Below are positions 25,918-34,632 of a stretch of 64,000 nucleotides of DNA, one piece after another. The notes beneath the pieces were generated by a model, which saw only the letters and a list, made by a program, of their open reading frames with translations, searched no databases and had not been told where the DNA came from. Origin of the DNA: Sphingobacterium sp. SYP-B4668 (GTDB taxonomy: Bacteria; Bacteroidota; Bacteroidia; Sphingobacteriales; Sphingobacteriaceae); the NCBI RefSeq assembly GCF_027627455.1, contig NZ_CP115483.1:2046001-2110000 (forward strand), written 5' to 3'. The translations under genes were made by a program, and so were the position numbers. The stretch's first letter is position 1, and the number at the start of each line of letters is the position of its first letter.

Positions 25918-26412
25918 TTCGTCCGCTGTTCGTCAATTATTCGGAGCTCGACCACCTCAGCTTAACCTCGGCATATCCAAATCATTACCTCGTCACCACG
26001 ATAAAGGTAAAGATAAGGTAGTAATAAGGTGGTCGGAAGGTAGTAAAGCTCCGAAGCGGAGACGAATGATTTCCGAAGAATGTCCGAAAAAGAGAGGAAA
26101 AATAGGGGTGAGCCTACCTCAAGCCTACGATGACTATAGGATGAGCCTCCCTCAAGCCTACGATGACTATAGGATGAGCCTACCTCAAGCCTGCAATGAC
26201 TATAGGATAAGCCTACCTATAGACTGTCTATACACTGGTTTGAGCCTGCAACAAGCCTCCGATGAGTATAGGACAAAGCTACCGATAGTTCACAAAGGAT
26301 GCACCAAGGGTGTACGGTTAGTTCACGGGAAAGGTACCGAAAAGGTACTGCAGAGGTACTGGAGATTCACCAAGAAGGTACTAAAGAGCTACCAAAGAGG
26401 TACCGGACATCT
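25918..26412 (+). repeat. 11-bp tandem array, block 4 (45 units in perfect register)
   Basis: 495 bases equal exactly 45 units of 11. Unit families succeed one another: TTCG- (three), GGTA- (four), TCCGAA- (four), -GAGCCT/-AAGCCT alternating with ACGATGACTAT, then -GGT ending units such as ACCGAAAAGGT, ACTGCAGAGGT, ACCAAGAAGGT, ACCAAAGAGGT. Adjacent units are more alike than distant ones. Confidence 0.85.
26116..26214 (+). repeat. 33-bp higher-order repeat (three copies)
   Basis: Three units each of three 11-mers: ACCTCAAGCCT, ACGATGACTAT, AGGATGAGCCT. Copies 1 and 2 differ at one base; copy 3 is slightly degenerate. It sits in register inside block 4 of the 11-bp array. Confidence 0.9.
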
Positions 26413-27019
26413 ACAAGCTGCTGGTAAGTGGATCGTGGATAGGATGGGTATCAAGGGTCATACTGCGCTATCTTGGATGCCGGAGGATAGAGGAGCTTCC
26501 GTTACCGAGACTAAGGTCAAAGATTGCTTGGTCGTACTTTCTCATAATGAGAATAAAAATAATCCCGAAAAAGGAGATGGGATAATGTCTTTGAAATCAA
26601 CGCATTTACAGATGATTTGCCGTGCCATATTGCAACGGATGAGGTTGATGTTGGCTGGAGTTTTATCGCCCCTTAAAAGGACTCTAATCAGCTTAAATCA
26701 AAGAGGTGGTAATTTATGGCAAATAGCCCAAGGTAGATTGGAGGATAGTGGCTGCGAACATAGGTATCATAATTCTACTTTCAGGGGCTTCCATCACAAT
26801 TTCTTAACGCGATATCGCCCAAGGTCATTAAAGGGTCGTACATGCAATCGGGACGCCAAGTCGATTGAGAATTATGAGAAAAGGCTTATCGGGAATGGTC
26901 ACTGGCATATCGCTTATAGGCTTCGGAGGACTGGGGATGGTATAAAGGCTATTTTACGCCGCCTATTACCTACGCTCAAACGAAAAATGCCCAAGGTCTA
27001 CAGCTTATTGCTGAGTGCC

Positions 27020-27124
27020 TATTGCAAAATGTTAATCATCTATTGCAAAGTACTGATCGCACAAAGCAGATGCCGGATAGCGTACTGCAAATTACTAATC
27101 GCATGTTGTAAGAAACTTGTGTTA
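27020..27124 (+). repeat. 21-bp tandem repeat (five units)
   Basis: Units begin at 27020, 27041, 27062, 27083 and 27104: TATTGCAAAATGTTAATCATC-like, TATTGCAAAGTACTGATCGCA-like, and so on. Units 1, 2 and 4 are the clearest. In the open frame they encode the 7-residue pattern YCKxLIx. Confidence 0.7.
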
Positions 27125-27226
27125 TCAGTTAATCGGCAAGAAACTAATGAATTACCCTGTTATAATGGAAGTTTTACATTAAGACTGATGATGGCGAGTT
27201 TGCTGCTTGGGATAAGGATAAAGAAG

Positions 27227-30200
27227 ATGATGACGTATAGGAAATGGCGGATAGCTTATAGCAGATGGCTGATGGTGTTGGTACAGCTGTTTACGATAGT
27301 GTTTATGTTCAATGTTTCGGCCCAAGAGCTGCCCGGCAACCAAGGGGCAGTGAATGGGCATGTCCAGCAGCCGAGGACGGTACTCCGCGGTGAAGTGCGC
27401 TCGGCTGTCGATGGGCGCCCCATTGAGGGGGTATCCATCCGAATCGGGAAACAGCACAGTAGCAGCGATAAAGAAGGGAAATTTAATGTAGACCTAGTAG
27501 AGCAGGAGGGCAGTCTCGAAATAAGGCACTTGGGTTATCAAAACAAAAAAATGAAGTATGGCCCTACATCCACCTATATAACAATTACTTTAAATCCTGT
27601 TGAGAATCAATTAGAGGAGGTAGAGGTGGTCTCTACGGGCTATCAGAATATTCCGAAAGAACGGGCTACGGGCAGCTTCGTGCATCTGGATAAGGAGGTC
27701 ATCAATCGACGGGTGGGCGCCAATATTCTCGACCGACTAGAGGGTGTCACCAGTGGCTTGGTCTTTAATAAAAATATCAGGTCGTTCGAAAACGAATCTC
27801 CCATCAGTATACGTGGGCGAAGTACGCTCTTTGCCAATACCACTCCTTTGGTCGTCGTGGACAACTTTCCGTACGAAGGCGATATCAATACGATCAATCC
27901 AAATGATGTAGAGAGCATTACGGTATTGAAGGATGCCGCAGCGGCATCTATTTGGGGAGCCCGAAGTGGCAACGGAGTCATCGTGATCACCACCAAGTCG
28001 GGGAAATTGGAGCAGCCCATCCGTATCTCCACATCGAGCAACCTGACGATTGCCGAAAGGCCCAATCTAGACTATCATCCTCGTATGTCCAATACCGACT
28101 ACTTGGCATTCGAAAAACAGCTCTTCGATAAGGGCTATTTTAACGGTAGGATCAATACCAATCCTAGATTTATAGTGTCCCCGGGGGTAGATGTATACCT
28201 CCAGCAGCGTAATGGCGCGATAGATGAGCTAGAAGCTGCAAGACAACTTGTCGAATTGGCAAAGTACAATGCCATGGACGACCTCGTGCGGTACTTCTAC
28301 CAAAAGAACGTGCAGCAACAGTACAATGTGGGCATTGCGGCGGGGTCGAAAATAGCGACCTATTATTTTTCGGCAGGGTATGACCAAGGCAGGGCCGCAG
28401 AAGTGGGCAATGCGTTTAGAAGGATTACCTTAAATGGCAAGAATAGTCTTTCCTTTTTCCAAGGAAAGCTGACGATGCTCCATAATATTGTCTTTTCCAG
28501 TACCATCAATGATAATAATGCGATGATACCCAGCAATATGCATCCATATGCGCGGCTTGTAGGGGAAGAAGGCGGAGCATTGCCGCTATATAACCAAGGC
28601 TACCATCCATCATTTATAGATACGGTGGGGCAGGGGTTACTCTTGGACTGGAGATATAGACCGTATGATGAGCTTAGACTAGCGGACAATACGATGAGCG
28701 TGTCCGATTATCGGATAAATACAAGCCTCACATACCAGATCCTACCCGGTCTGGAAGCGAGTGTGCTGTATCAGTTCAACAGCGGTAGCGGGCGCGGCCG
28801 AAATCGTCAATCTCAGGATTCCTATTATACACGCAACCAGATCAACCGTTTTACCCAATTAGACTATCTTAAAGGTGCAGTAGTCAAGACACCGATCCCT
28901 TTTGGTGATGTCCTGGACGTATCCAGCTCGAGCTACACCACGCACAATGTTCGAGGACAACTGAACTATCAGCAGACTATGGCCCAAAATCACAGCATCG
29001 CAGCCATCCTCGGTGCAGAGGTGATGGATCGTCATACGGATGGATATAACAGCAGGCTGTACGGCTATGATGAGCGCAATGGCACCAATGTACCGATAGA
29101 CTATGTCAATACCTATCCAGTTATGCCCGGTAATAGTTTTGCGTTATTGGCGGGCTCGAACGTAGCGAATAGCTTTGGAACCAATCGATTCCTGTCGTAC
29201 TATGCGAATGCTTCTTACAGCCTCTATGAACGTTATACGTGGAGTGGGAGTATTCGCAAAGATGAGTCTAACCTATTCGGCGTGGCTACCAATCAGCGCG
29301 GTGTACCGTTGTGGTCTATCGGTATCGGCTGGGAATTGAGCAAGGAAGGGTTTTATGCTTCACAAGCCCTGCCATTCGTCAAAGTGCGTATCACCTATGG
29401 TGTGAATGGCAACATCGATAAATCAGTGAGCGCCTATACTACCGCTAGGGCGGGTGCGGCAAATCGATATGGCGCTACACAGTATAACTTGGTGAATCCA
29501 CCCAATCCGGATCTACGATGGGAGAAGATAAAGATGCTGAATGCCGGATTGGATTTTCGGAGCAAGGGCGGCATCTTGTCAGGTAGTATAGATGTATTCA
29601 GGAAGCGAGGGGCAGACCTGATTGGCAATATTCCCGTAGAGGCCAGTAGCGGTATTACGCTGTTCAAAGGCAATAATTCTAATCTGGAAACGAAGGGAGT
29701 GGACGTGGTGCTCCATACTCGGAATATCCGAAAGAGATTCGATTGGAATACGACATTCCTGCTTAGCTATGCGGCGGATAAAGTCATTAAATACCTTCCA
29801 AAACCGGCCTCATTGGCAGCTTACGTATCACAGGATTTTAATTATCCCTACGAAGGGAAGCCGTATAATGCCATTTTCGCCTATCGATGGGCAGGTCTTG
29901 ATGCTGCCACCGGAGCGCCCATGGGCTATTTGAAGGGGGAGCCATCCATGGACTATAACGCCTTACGTGCCGTGGGCGATCCCGACGATCTCCTGTATAT
30001 CGGGCCGGGAAGGCCGCAGCTATTTGGGGCCCTCCGCAATAATGTTGAATATAAGGGATTCTCACTTTCGGTCAATTTGACCTACAAATTCAACTATTTT
30101 ATCCGGGAGCCATCGGTACGATACTATGCGCTGGTGGCCGTATATGCCGGAAGTCCTATCCAGCCCGGTTATGAAAATCGTTGGCAGCAACCCGGGGATG

Positions 30201-30511
30201 AGCAGCATACACACGTACCTTCCTTTTCATATCCGCTCAATACGAATAGGGAACTCTTTTACCGTGATTCAGAGGTGTTGGTGGCCCGAGGCGATCATAT
30301 CCGCATCCAGGATATCCGTATAGGGTATAGGCTGTCGGATCGGCAAGGTCGAAAGGGCTTTAGGGATATCCAACTCTTTGCATACGCCAATAACCTGGGT
30401 CTATTGTGGAAAAGGACAGGTTCCTATGTGGATCCGGATCACAACGACCCCACGGCAAGCCAGTATGTACCGCCAAAGGCTTTTTCCTTCGGTATCAATG
30501 TTCAACTCTAA
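27227..30511 (+). CDS. SusC/RagA-type TonB-dependent outer-membrane transporter
   Basis: I choose the ATG at 27227: it follows an AAGGATAAAGAAG purine-rich stretch and opens a proper signal peptide (MMTYRKWRIAYSRWLM... to NVSAQ), giving 1094 residues. There is no STN domain. A carboxypeptidase-regulatory-like domain starts at VLRGEVRSAVDGRPIEGVSI; the plug has VEVVSTGYQNIPKERATGSF, DNFPYEGDINTINPNDVESI and DAAAASIWGARSGNGVIVIT. The barrel ends AFSFGINVQL. Without STN, it should not signal to a FecR protein, and none is encoded nearby. It pairs with the SusD gene that follows at 11 bases. Confidence 0.93.
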   Translation: MMTYRKWRIAYSRWLMVLVQLFTIVFMFNVSAQELPGNQGAVNGHVQQPRTVLRGEVRSAVDGRPIEGVSIRIGKQHSSSDKEGKFNVDLVEQEGSLEIRHLGYQNKKMKYGPTSTYITITLNPVENQLEEVEVVSTGYQNIPKERATGSFVHLDKEVINRRVGANILDRLEGVTSGLVFNKNIRSFENESPISIRGRSTLFANTTPLVVVDNFPYEGDINTINPNDVESITVLKDAAAASIWGARSGNGVIVITTKSGKLEQPIRISTSSNLTIAERPNLDYHPRMSNTDYLAFEKQLFDKGYFNGRINTNPRFIVSPGVDVYLQQRNGAIDELEAARQLVELAKYNAMDDLVRYFYQKNVQQQYNVGIAAGSKIATYYFSAGYDQGRAAEVGNAFRRITLNGKNSLSFFQGKLTMLHNIVFSSTINDNNAMIPSNMHPYARLVGEEGGALPLYNQGYHPSFIDTVGQGLLLDWRYRPYDELRLADNTMSVSDYRINTSLTYQILPGLEASVLYQFNSGSGRGRNRQSQDSYYTRNQINRFTQLDYLKGAVVKTPIPFGDVLDVSSSSYTTHNVRGQLNYQQTMAQNHSIAAILGAEVMDRHTDGYNSRLYGYDERNGTNVPIDYVNTYPVMPGNSFALLAGSNVANSFGTNRFLSYYANASYSLYERYTWSGSIRKDESNLFGVATNQRGVPLWSIGIGWELSKEGFYASQALPFVKVRITYGVNGNIDKSVSAYTTARAGAANRYGATQYNLVNPPNPDLRWEKIKMLNAGLDFRSKGGILSGSIDVFRKRGADLIGNIPVEASSGITLFKGNNSNLETKGVDVVLHTRNIRKRFDWNTTFLLSYAADKVIKYLPKPASLAAYVSQDFNYPYEGKPYNAIFAYRWAGLDAATGAPMGYLKGEPSMDYNALRAVGDPDDLLYIGPGRPQLFGALRNNVEYKGFSLSVNLTYKFNYFIREPSVRYYALVAVYAGSPIQPGYENRWQQPGDEQHTHVPSFSYPLNTNRELFYRDSEVLVARGDHIRIQDIRIGYRLSDRQGRKGFRDIQLFAYANNLGLLWKRTGSYVDPDHNDPTASQYVPPKAFSFGINVQL
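27236..27277 (+). repeat. 21-bp repeat pair at the SusC start
   Basis: TATAGGAAATGGCGGATAGC and TATAGCAGATGGCTGATGGT begin 21 bases apart and encode YRKWRIA and YSRWLMV of the SusC signal peptide. Both resemble the 27062 unit (AGCAGATGCCGGATAGCG), so the repeat family extends into coding sequence. Confidence 0.55.
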
Positions 30512-30522
30512 AAAACGAAAAA

Positions 30523-31914
30523 ATGATCGATGTTAACTGTAAAGACAGATCACATTTGGGAATGGTGATCTTATTGATAATAATGGTGTTATTGTTGGTA
30601 GGCTGTGATAAAGGGGTGTTTCTAGAAAAGAAACCCTCCAGTAGTTTGGTCGTGCCCACGAAGATAGCCGAATTGCAGGGACTGATGGACAACGAATTCA
30701 GCGTATATGGCACGCCCTTGATGGGGATGCTCTCCTCGGATGAATATTATCTAAAGAATAAAGATTTTGAAGCACAGAATGCCAAATCTAGGAATACGTA
30801 CACATGGGCGGTCAATGTATATGATGGTGATTCATATGGCGTGATCAATGACTGGAACCAGCTATTCTCGCAAGTACTGATCGCGAATATTGTCTTGGAA
30901 GGGCTGGAAGCCATCGAACCTGCAGCTGCAGAAGTGGATCGATGGCGTTATACAAAGGGAGCGGCCTATTTTTTACGGGCCAAAGCTTTCTTTGGACTGG
31001 CAGAGGTATTCTGTCTGCCCTATGATGCCCAAACGGCCGATGTAGACCTTGGGTTACCACTGCGATTGCATTCGGATATCAAGCGTACCACACCCCGGGC
31101 ATCACTTGCAGATACCTATGCACAAATCATTAAAGACCTGAAGCAATCTGAGGAGCTAATCGATTTTGACGGTGTATGGCCCAACAAGCTGCGGCCCACC
31201 AAACTCACGGTATTGGCCATGTTGGCCAGGGTATGCCTTTCCCAACGTAAATATGTGGAAGCCATGGACCATGCCAATAATGCCTTATTACGCTATCCAA
31301 ATCTATTGGACTATAACGGTGTGATGGTATTTAAGCTTGACAATCCTGAGTTGCTCTCCCATGCGATTACGGTATCGGGGGAGACGATGTTGACCACTTC
31401 TTCGGGGGTGATGCACGTAGATTCGATCTTGTACAACAGCTATCATGCAAACGATCTCCGAAAGACGCTTCTTTACAAGGTGATGCCCGATAGTAGGGTG
31501 ACGCTCAATACTACATATTCTACTTTGACCTATCCATTTACCGGGCTGGCCACAGATGAGCTGTACCTCATTCGGGCAGAAGGTTATGCAAGGAAGGGGG
31601 AATTAGCATTGGCAGCAAAGGATATCAATACGTTGCTGGTCAAGCGATACAAAACGGGGACATACACACCGATAACATTTGCCGACTCCGAATCGGCATT
31701 GGCAGCCATCCTGCTCGAAAGACGTAAAGAGCTCGCTTTTAGAGGGGTGAGATGGTCTGATATACGGCGACTGAATAAGGAAGGATACGACATTAGGATG
31801 AAAAGAGTGTTGGACGGCACTATCTATATCTTGCCGGCGAATGACCTCCGCTTTGCACTCTCGATACCGCCCTACGAAATTGCGCTAAGTGGACTTGAAG
31901 ACAACCCCAGATAA
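30523..31914 (+). CDS. SusD/RagB-type lipoprotein
   Basis: 463 residues from the ATG at 30523; the longer frame overlaps susC and is not used. Lipobox LLVGC gives Cys28. SusD landmarks: DKGVFLEKKPSSSLVVPTKI near the N-terminus, GAAYFLRAKAFFGLAEVFCL in the TPR-like part, and LYLIRAEGYARKGEL, LLERRKELAFRGVRWSDIRR near the end. It should cap the preceding SusC. The following TlpA-like gene, 35 bases on, is a frequent partner of such SusC/SusD pairs in Sphingobacteriaceae. Confidence 0.92.
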   Translation: MIDVNCKDRSHLGMVILLIIMVLLLVGCDKGVFLEKKPSSSLVVPTKIAELQGLMDNEFSVYGTPLMGMLSSDEYYLKNKDFEAQNAKSRNTYTWAVNVYDGDSYGVINDWNQLFSQVLIANIVLEGLEAIEPAAAEVDRWRYTKGAAYFLRAKAFFGLAEVFCLPYDAQTADVDLGLPLRLHSDIKRTTPRASLADTYAQIIKDLKQSEELIDFDGVWPNKLRPTKLTVLAMLARVCLSQRKYVEAMDHANNALLRYPNLLDYNGVMVFKLDNPELLSHAITVSGETMLTTSSGVMHVDSILYNSYHANDLRKTLLYKVMPDSRVTLNTTYSTLTYPFTGLATDELYLIRAEGYARKGELALAAKDINTLLVKRYKTGTYTPITFADSESALAAILLERRKELAFRGVRWSDIRRLNKEGYDIRMKRVLDGTIYILPANDLRFALSIPPYEIALSGLEDNPR

Positions 31915-31949
31915 TGGGATAGGATATTTTAACAAATAAATCACATGAC

Positions 31950-33422
31950 ATGCACTTTATAAAAACAACACTGGCCATATTGATTTCGCTGCTCTGCTAT
32001 AGCAGCATGTGGGCCCAAGTGGAGCCAATGCTCCCAATTAAGATTTCAGGAAAGATAGAGGTAGAACGCTGCGATAGCGTACGGATACGGATTCACCCTT
32101 ATTCGATTTCAAGCAATTTGAGAGTACTTGTAAAGGATACCATCATGAAGACAGATAATGGGTATTTTGAGATCGGAACCGAATCCAATCATCCTATCTA
32201 CATGCAGATCTATCCGCTCATCGATGCGCGAATAAAAGGCTACTATTCTAATTTTACGGGCACTGCGCAGATGTTCGTTTGCGAGCCCAATGATTCAGTA
32301 TTTATCAATATCGACGACAAGACCATGCGTGCCTCGGGAAGAGGGCAAGATAAATATAACTTGATAGCAGATCTATGGAAATACAGCTACTATGCCTACG
32401 GTATGCTGATAACCAGACCTACCAAACTACAGACAGACGAAGAGGTCGAAGCCATCGGTAAGGGACAAGAGGCTATCTTCGCGGTCAAATCGTCCCTGTT
32501 GGAATCCAGAAAGTACCTCCTGAGCGATGATATATATCGTCTCATGAAGATGGAGCTGGAAATGGAATTTATGGGAATAGAATTGTATGCTTTGTCAACA
32601 GCGCTCTCTAATTTATCGGTTAATCATTTGCAGGATATTTCAAAAATAAGAGCAATCAAAAAATTTAAGCAAAAATATCTAACCCCGATTTCCTATGTAG
32701 AAAAGGATACCAATCTCTATAGATACTCTTCGCTCTATAGCCATACGCTATTCAACCAGTTGGCATGGCGCAATAAGCTTAGGGAACCTAGTTATTGGGA
32801 ACCTATAGATCTGGAAGAGCTATTTGAGCTGATCGTCCATAATTATTCGGGTATACTCCGGGATCGGTTATTGGTGGATTTCATCTCGACGCTGAAAGGG
32901 AATTACGATGTAGAGCCATATCTGGACAGGGCGGCGGGGCTGGTTTCCGATCCCGAATTTGCGAAGATAATGGATAAGCTCGGCTATCTAAGAACAGGTA
33001 AGAAGGTCACTTTCTTTTCAATGCCGGATTCCTCCGGCAGATACTGGAGTTTGGACGATTTTAGGGGCAAATATACGCTGATAGATCTCTGGTACACGGG
33101 GTGTATAGGCTGTATACAACTGGCTAGGGCAATGACCAAGGATATCGCTAGGTGGCAGGACGATCCAAGGTTCCAGATGGTATCGATCAGTATTGACAGT
33201 AGTAAGGATAAATGGTTGCAGAGTTTGAGAGGAGGAAAATATACGCATCCTGGAAGTATCAACCTACGGACGGAGGAGCTAGGGGGGCTCCATCCCTTTA
33301 TCAAAAGTTACGATATCGGGACCTTCCCGACACTGATGCTCATCGATCCCGATGGTAAATTGTTGCATATCGGGGTGCAGAGCGATAAGCAAGTGAGAGC
33401 GATCTTGGATAGGGTGATGTAA
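31950..33422 (+). CDS. TlpA-like thioredoxin-fold protein with long N-terminal domain
   Basis: 490 residues. Signal peptide to about residue 23 (MWAQ). The first 330 residues are a beta-rich plus helical domain without a known catalytic site. The C-terminal thioredoxin/AhpC-TSA-like domain (about 350-490) has LDDFRGKYTLIDLWYTGCIG with C385-x-x-C388, then FQMVSISIDSSKDKW and FPTLMLIDPDGKLLH with the expected cis-Pro. CIGC is an unusual but plausible redox pair. Periplasmic thiol reductase or oxidase role expected. It closes the SusC/SusD operon; the terminator hairpin follows at once. Confidence 0.85.
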   Translation: MHFIKTTLAILISLLCYSSMWAQVEPMLPIKISGKIEVERCDSVRIRIHPYSISSNLRVLVKDTIMKTDNGYFEIGTESNHPIYMQIYPLIDARIKGYYSNFTGTAQMFVCEPNDSVFINIDDKTMRASGRGQDKYNLIADLWKYSYYAYGMLITRPTKLQTDEEVEAIGKGQEAIFAVKSSLLESRKYLLSDDIYRLMKMELEMEFMGIELYALSTALSNLSVNHLQDISKIRAIKKFKQKYLTPISYVEKDTNLYRYSSLYSHTLFNQLAWRNKLREPSYWEPIDLEELFELIVHNYSGILRDRLLVDFISTLKGNYDVEPYLDRAAGLVSDPEFAKIMDKLGYLRTGKKVTFFSMPDSSGRYWSLDDFRGKYTLIDLWYTGCIGCIQLARAMTKDIARWQDDPRFQMVSISIDSSKDKWLQSLRGGKYTHPGSINLRTEELGGLHPFIKSYDIGTFPTLMLIDPDGKLLHIGVQSDKQVRAILDRVM

Positions 33423-33437
33423 TGTTGGTATATAGTA

Positions 33438-33470
33438 AACAGGAAGAACTTTAGTTCTTCCTGTTCTTTT
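33438..33470. terminator. Bidirectional terminator hairpin
   Basis: AACAGGAAGAACT and AGTTCTTCCTGTT form a perfect 13-bp stem, followed by a T-rich stretch on both strands, between convergent genes. Confidence 0.8.
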
Positions 33471-33472
33471 AC

Positions 33473-33733
33473 TTAATAGGCAACAGCTAATCCGGTTTCA
33501 GCCGAAGGGGTATTGTCTGCATGTCTGTAACAGGGTTCTGGTTGAACATTCTGACATTCCCAACGACTGGGACTGGCGTCGTTGTCCTTATCAGCCAAAT
33601 CTAGCTGTTGTGGACCCGAGGGCGTATTGGCCGTCACGATTTCGGATACGACAGATGTGTTGATTTCAGCTACTGCTCCACCGATCCCGAGTAGCAACGC
33701 TGCTGCGAGGATAGATACTTTTAACTTTTTCAT
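33473..33733 (-). CDS. DUF6520-like small secreted protein
   Basis: 86 residues from MKKLKVSILAAALLLGIGGA (the frame is open further up, but this start gives a clean signal peptide). After cleavage about 60 residues remain, ending WECQNVQPEPCYRHADNTPS. The WxC...C pattern near the C-terminus recalls DUF6520 proteins of Bacteroidota, which are found next to MauE-type and TlpA-type genes. The two cysteines could form one disulfide. It lies downstream of the MauE-type gene on the same strand with about 78 bases between. Function unknown. Confidence 0.65.
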   Translation of the reverse strand: MKKLKVSILAAALLLGIGGAVAEINTSVVSEIVTANTPSGPQQLDLADKDNDASPSRWECQNVQPEPCYRHADNTPSAETGLAVAY

Positions 33734-33811
33734 TTTGGTTTGTTTAATTGTTTCTGCCATTTAATATCAGGGGGCAGATGAACCTTTCTATATAGCGCTA
33801 TCTTTTTTATT

Positions 33812-34300
33812 TTATGTTTGTTGATGGATCGAGGCGTTGGCACTGTTCGTATATTCGCCCTTTGGGTCGACATCTATCGAAGGGAGGAGGATTAATGCTA
33901 TTCCGCCTAAAAGGATGTAAACCAAATTGAGCATTAGATGCCCATTCCAGCTTAGTCCCAATATGCCCGCACAGGCACAGGGGTATGATGGACTGATGGT
34001 TCGGGTTATGATCAGTATTATAAAGATGGATAGGGTCGAGAGGATGCCCATGGCAATACATACTGTTCTTTTAGGTTTTTTATTCATCATCAATAACAAA
34101 GCGAGTATAAGCATGGTGCTGGGTAAGCCATATGCAACATAGGGAGCCGCCCAATCTGGAAAGGGCATGCGCTCCATCTGGCCAACGAACGTTGGCATCT
34201 GTACCCATTTGACGAAAGCTGTATAGATGAATAATGTAATAAATAGACCTCGTATACTTTCGAAGCAGATAGGTATGTATTTTTGACGTGTAATTTTCAT
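33812..34300 (-). CDS. MauE/DoxX-like redox-associated membrane protein
   Basis: 162 residues with four hydrophobic segments: GLFITLFIYTAFVKWVQMP, YGLPSTMLILALLLMM, CIAMGILSTLSIFIILI and LNLVYILLGGIALILL. The pair PCACAGILGLSW (C-x-C at the membrane edge) is typical of MauE-like proteins associated with thiol-redox systems. It is the first gene of a minus-strand pair with the DUF6520-like gene and stands opposite the TlpA-like gene. The 332-base gap upstream (34301-34632) holds the promoter region; no convincing box was seen. Confidence 0.75.
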   Translation of the reverse strand: MKITRQKYIPICFESIRGLFITLFIYTAFVKWVQMPTFVGQMERMPFPDWAAPYVAYGLPSTMLILALLLMMNKKPKRTVCIAMGILSTLSIFIILIITRTISPSYPCACAGILGLSWNGHLMLNLVYILLGGIALILLPSIDVDPKGEYTNSANASIHQQT

Positions 34301-34632
34301 TGCGTTTTTTTCCTATGTTTCTTACTTCCAAATTTCTGAAGGATAGTGACACTGGTCAAGAGACATGGAATGTCCCCCAAGGCTGTCTCCTTTTTTTAGA
34401 CACTTAAAATCCGATATAGCGTGAGCGATACAGCGGTTTTGGGTCGTGGTGAAAAAATGAAATTTATTTTTTTGCTATTTTGGAAGGACTGAGAAAGCCC
34501 TATAGAGGTGGGTATTCTGATGTCAATGGTTAATCTATTCGATTTTCACCAAAAGAAACTTGTTTTTTACCATTATAGGTCGAAAATAGCGGCTTTTAAT
34601 GAAAAGAATTATGCGTTTTGGGTCAGGAAATG
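34301..34632. other. Gap with no gene found
   Basis: 332 bases between the MauE-type gene start and the end of the RteC-like gene. AT-rich, no open frame with a recognisable product, no clear promoter box and no hairpin that I can support. Confidence 0.5.

Larger units (their letters stand above)
25022..27226 (+). other. Repeat tract in a stop-free frame upstream of SusC
   Basis: From an ATG at 25022 to the SusC signal peptide one forward frame has no stop codon for 735 codons, and it is in frame with SusC. The predicted peptide has no domain; it is Arg/Lys/Gln/Cys-rich with 11-residue (33-bp) and 7-residue (21-bp) repeats. A 735-residue extension ahead of a Sec signal peptide would block export, so I treat the stretch as a non-coding or leader region, but the open frame is unlikely by chance. 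Roughly 26413-26998 is open without visible repeats. Confidence 0.6.

Noticed and set aside
25185..25955. Several overlapping minus-strand frames with Cys/Leu-rich repeats
   Set aside because: They are mirror images of the 11-bp array and lack starts, domains or ribosome sites.
25022..30511. A single 1829-residue SusC fusion protein
   Set aside because: A complete signal peptide with a purine-rich site lies at 27227, and the preceding 735 residues are repeat-encoded with no domain. I kept the leader as a separate observation.
30406..30522. Extension of the SusD gene into susC
   Set aside because: Overlaps coding sequence of susC; the lipoprotein signal begins at 30523.
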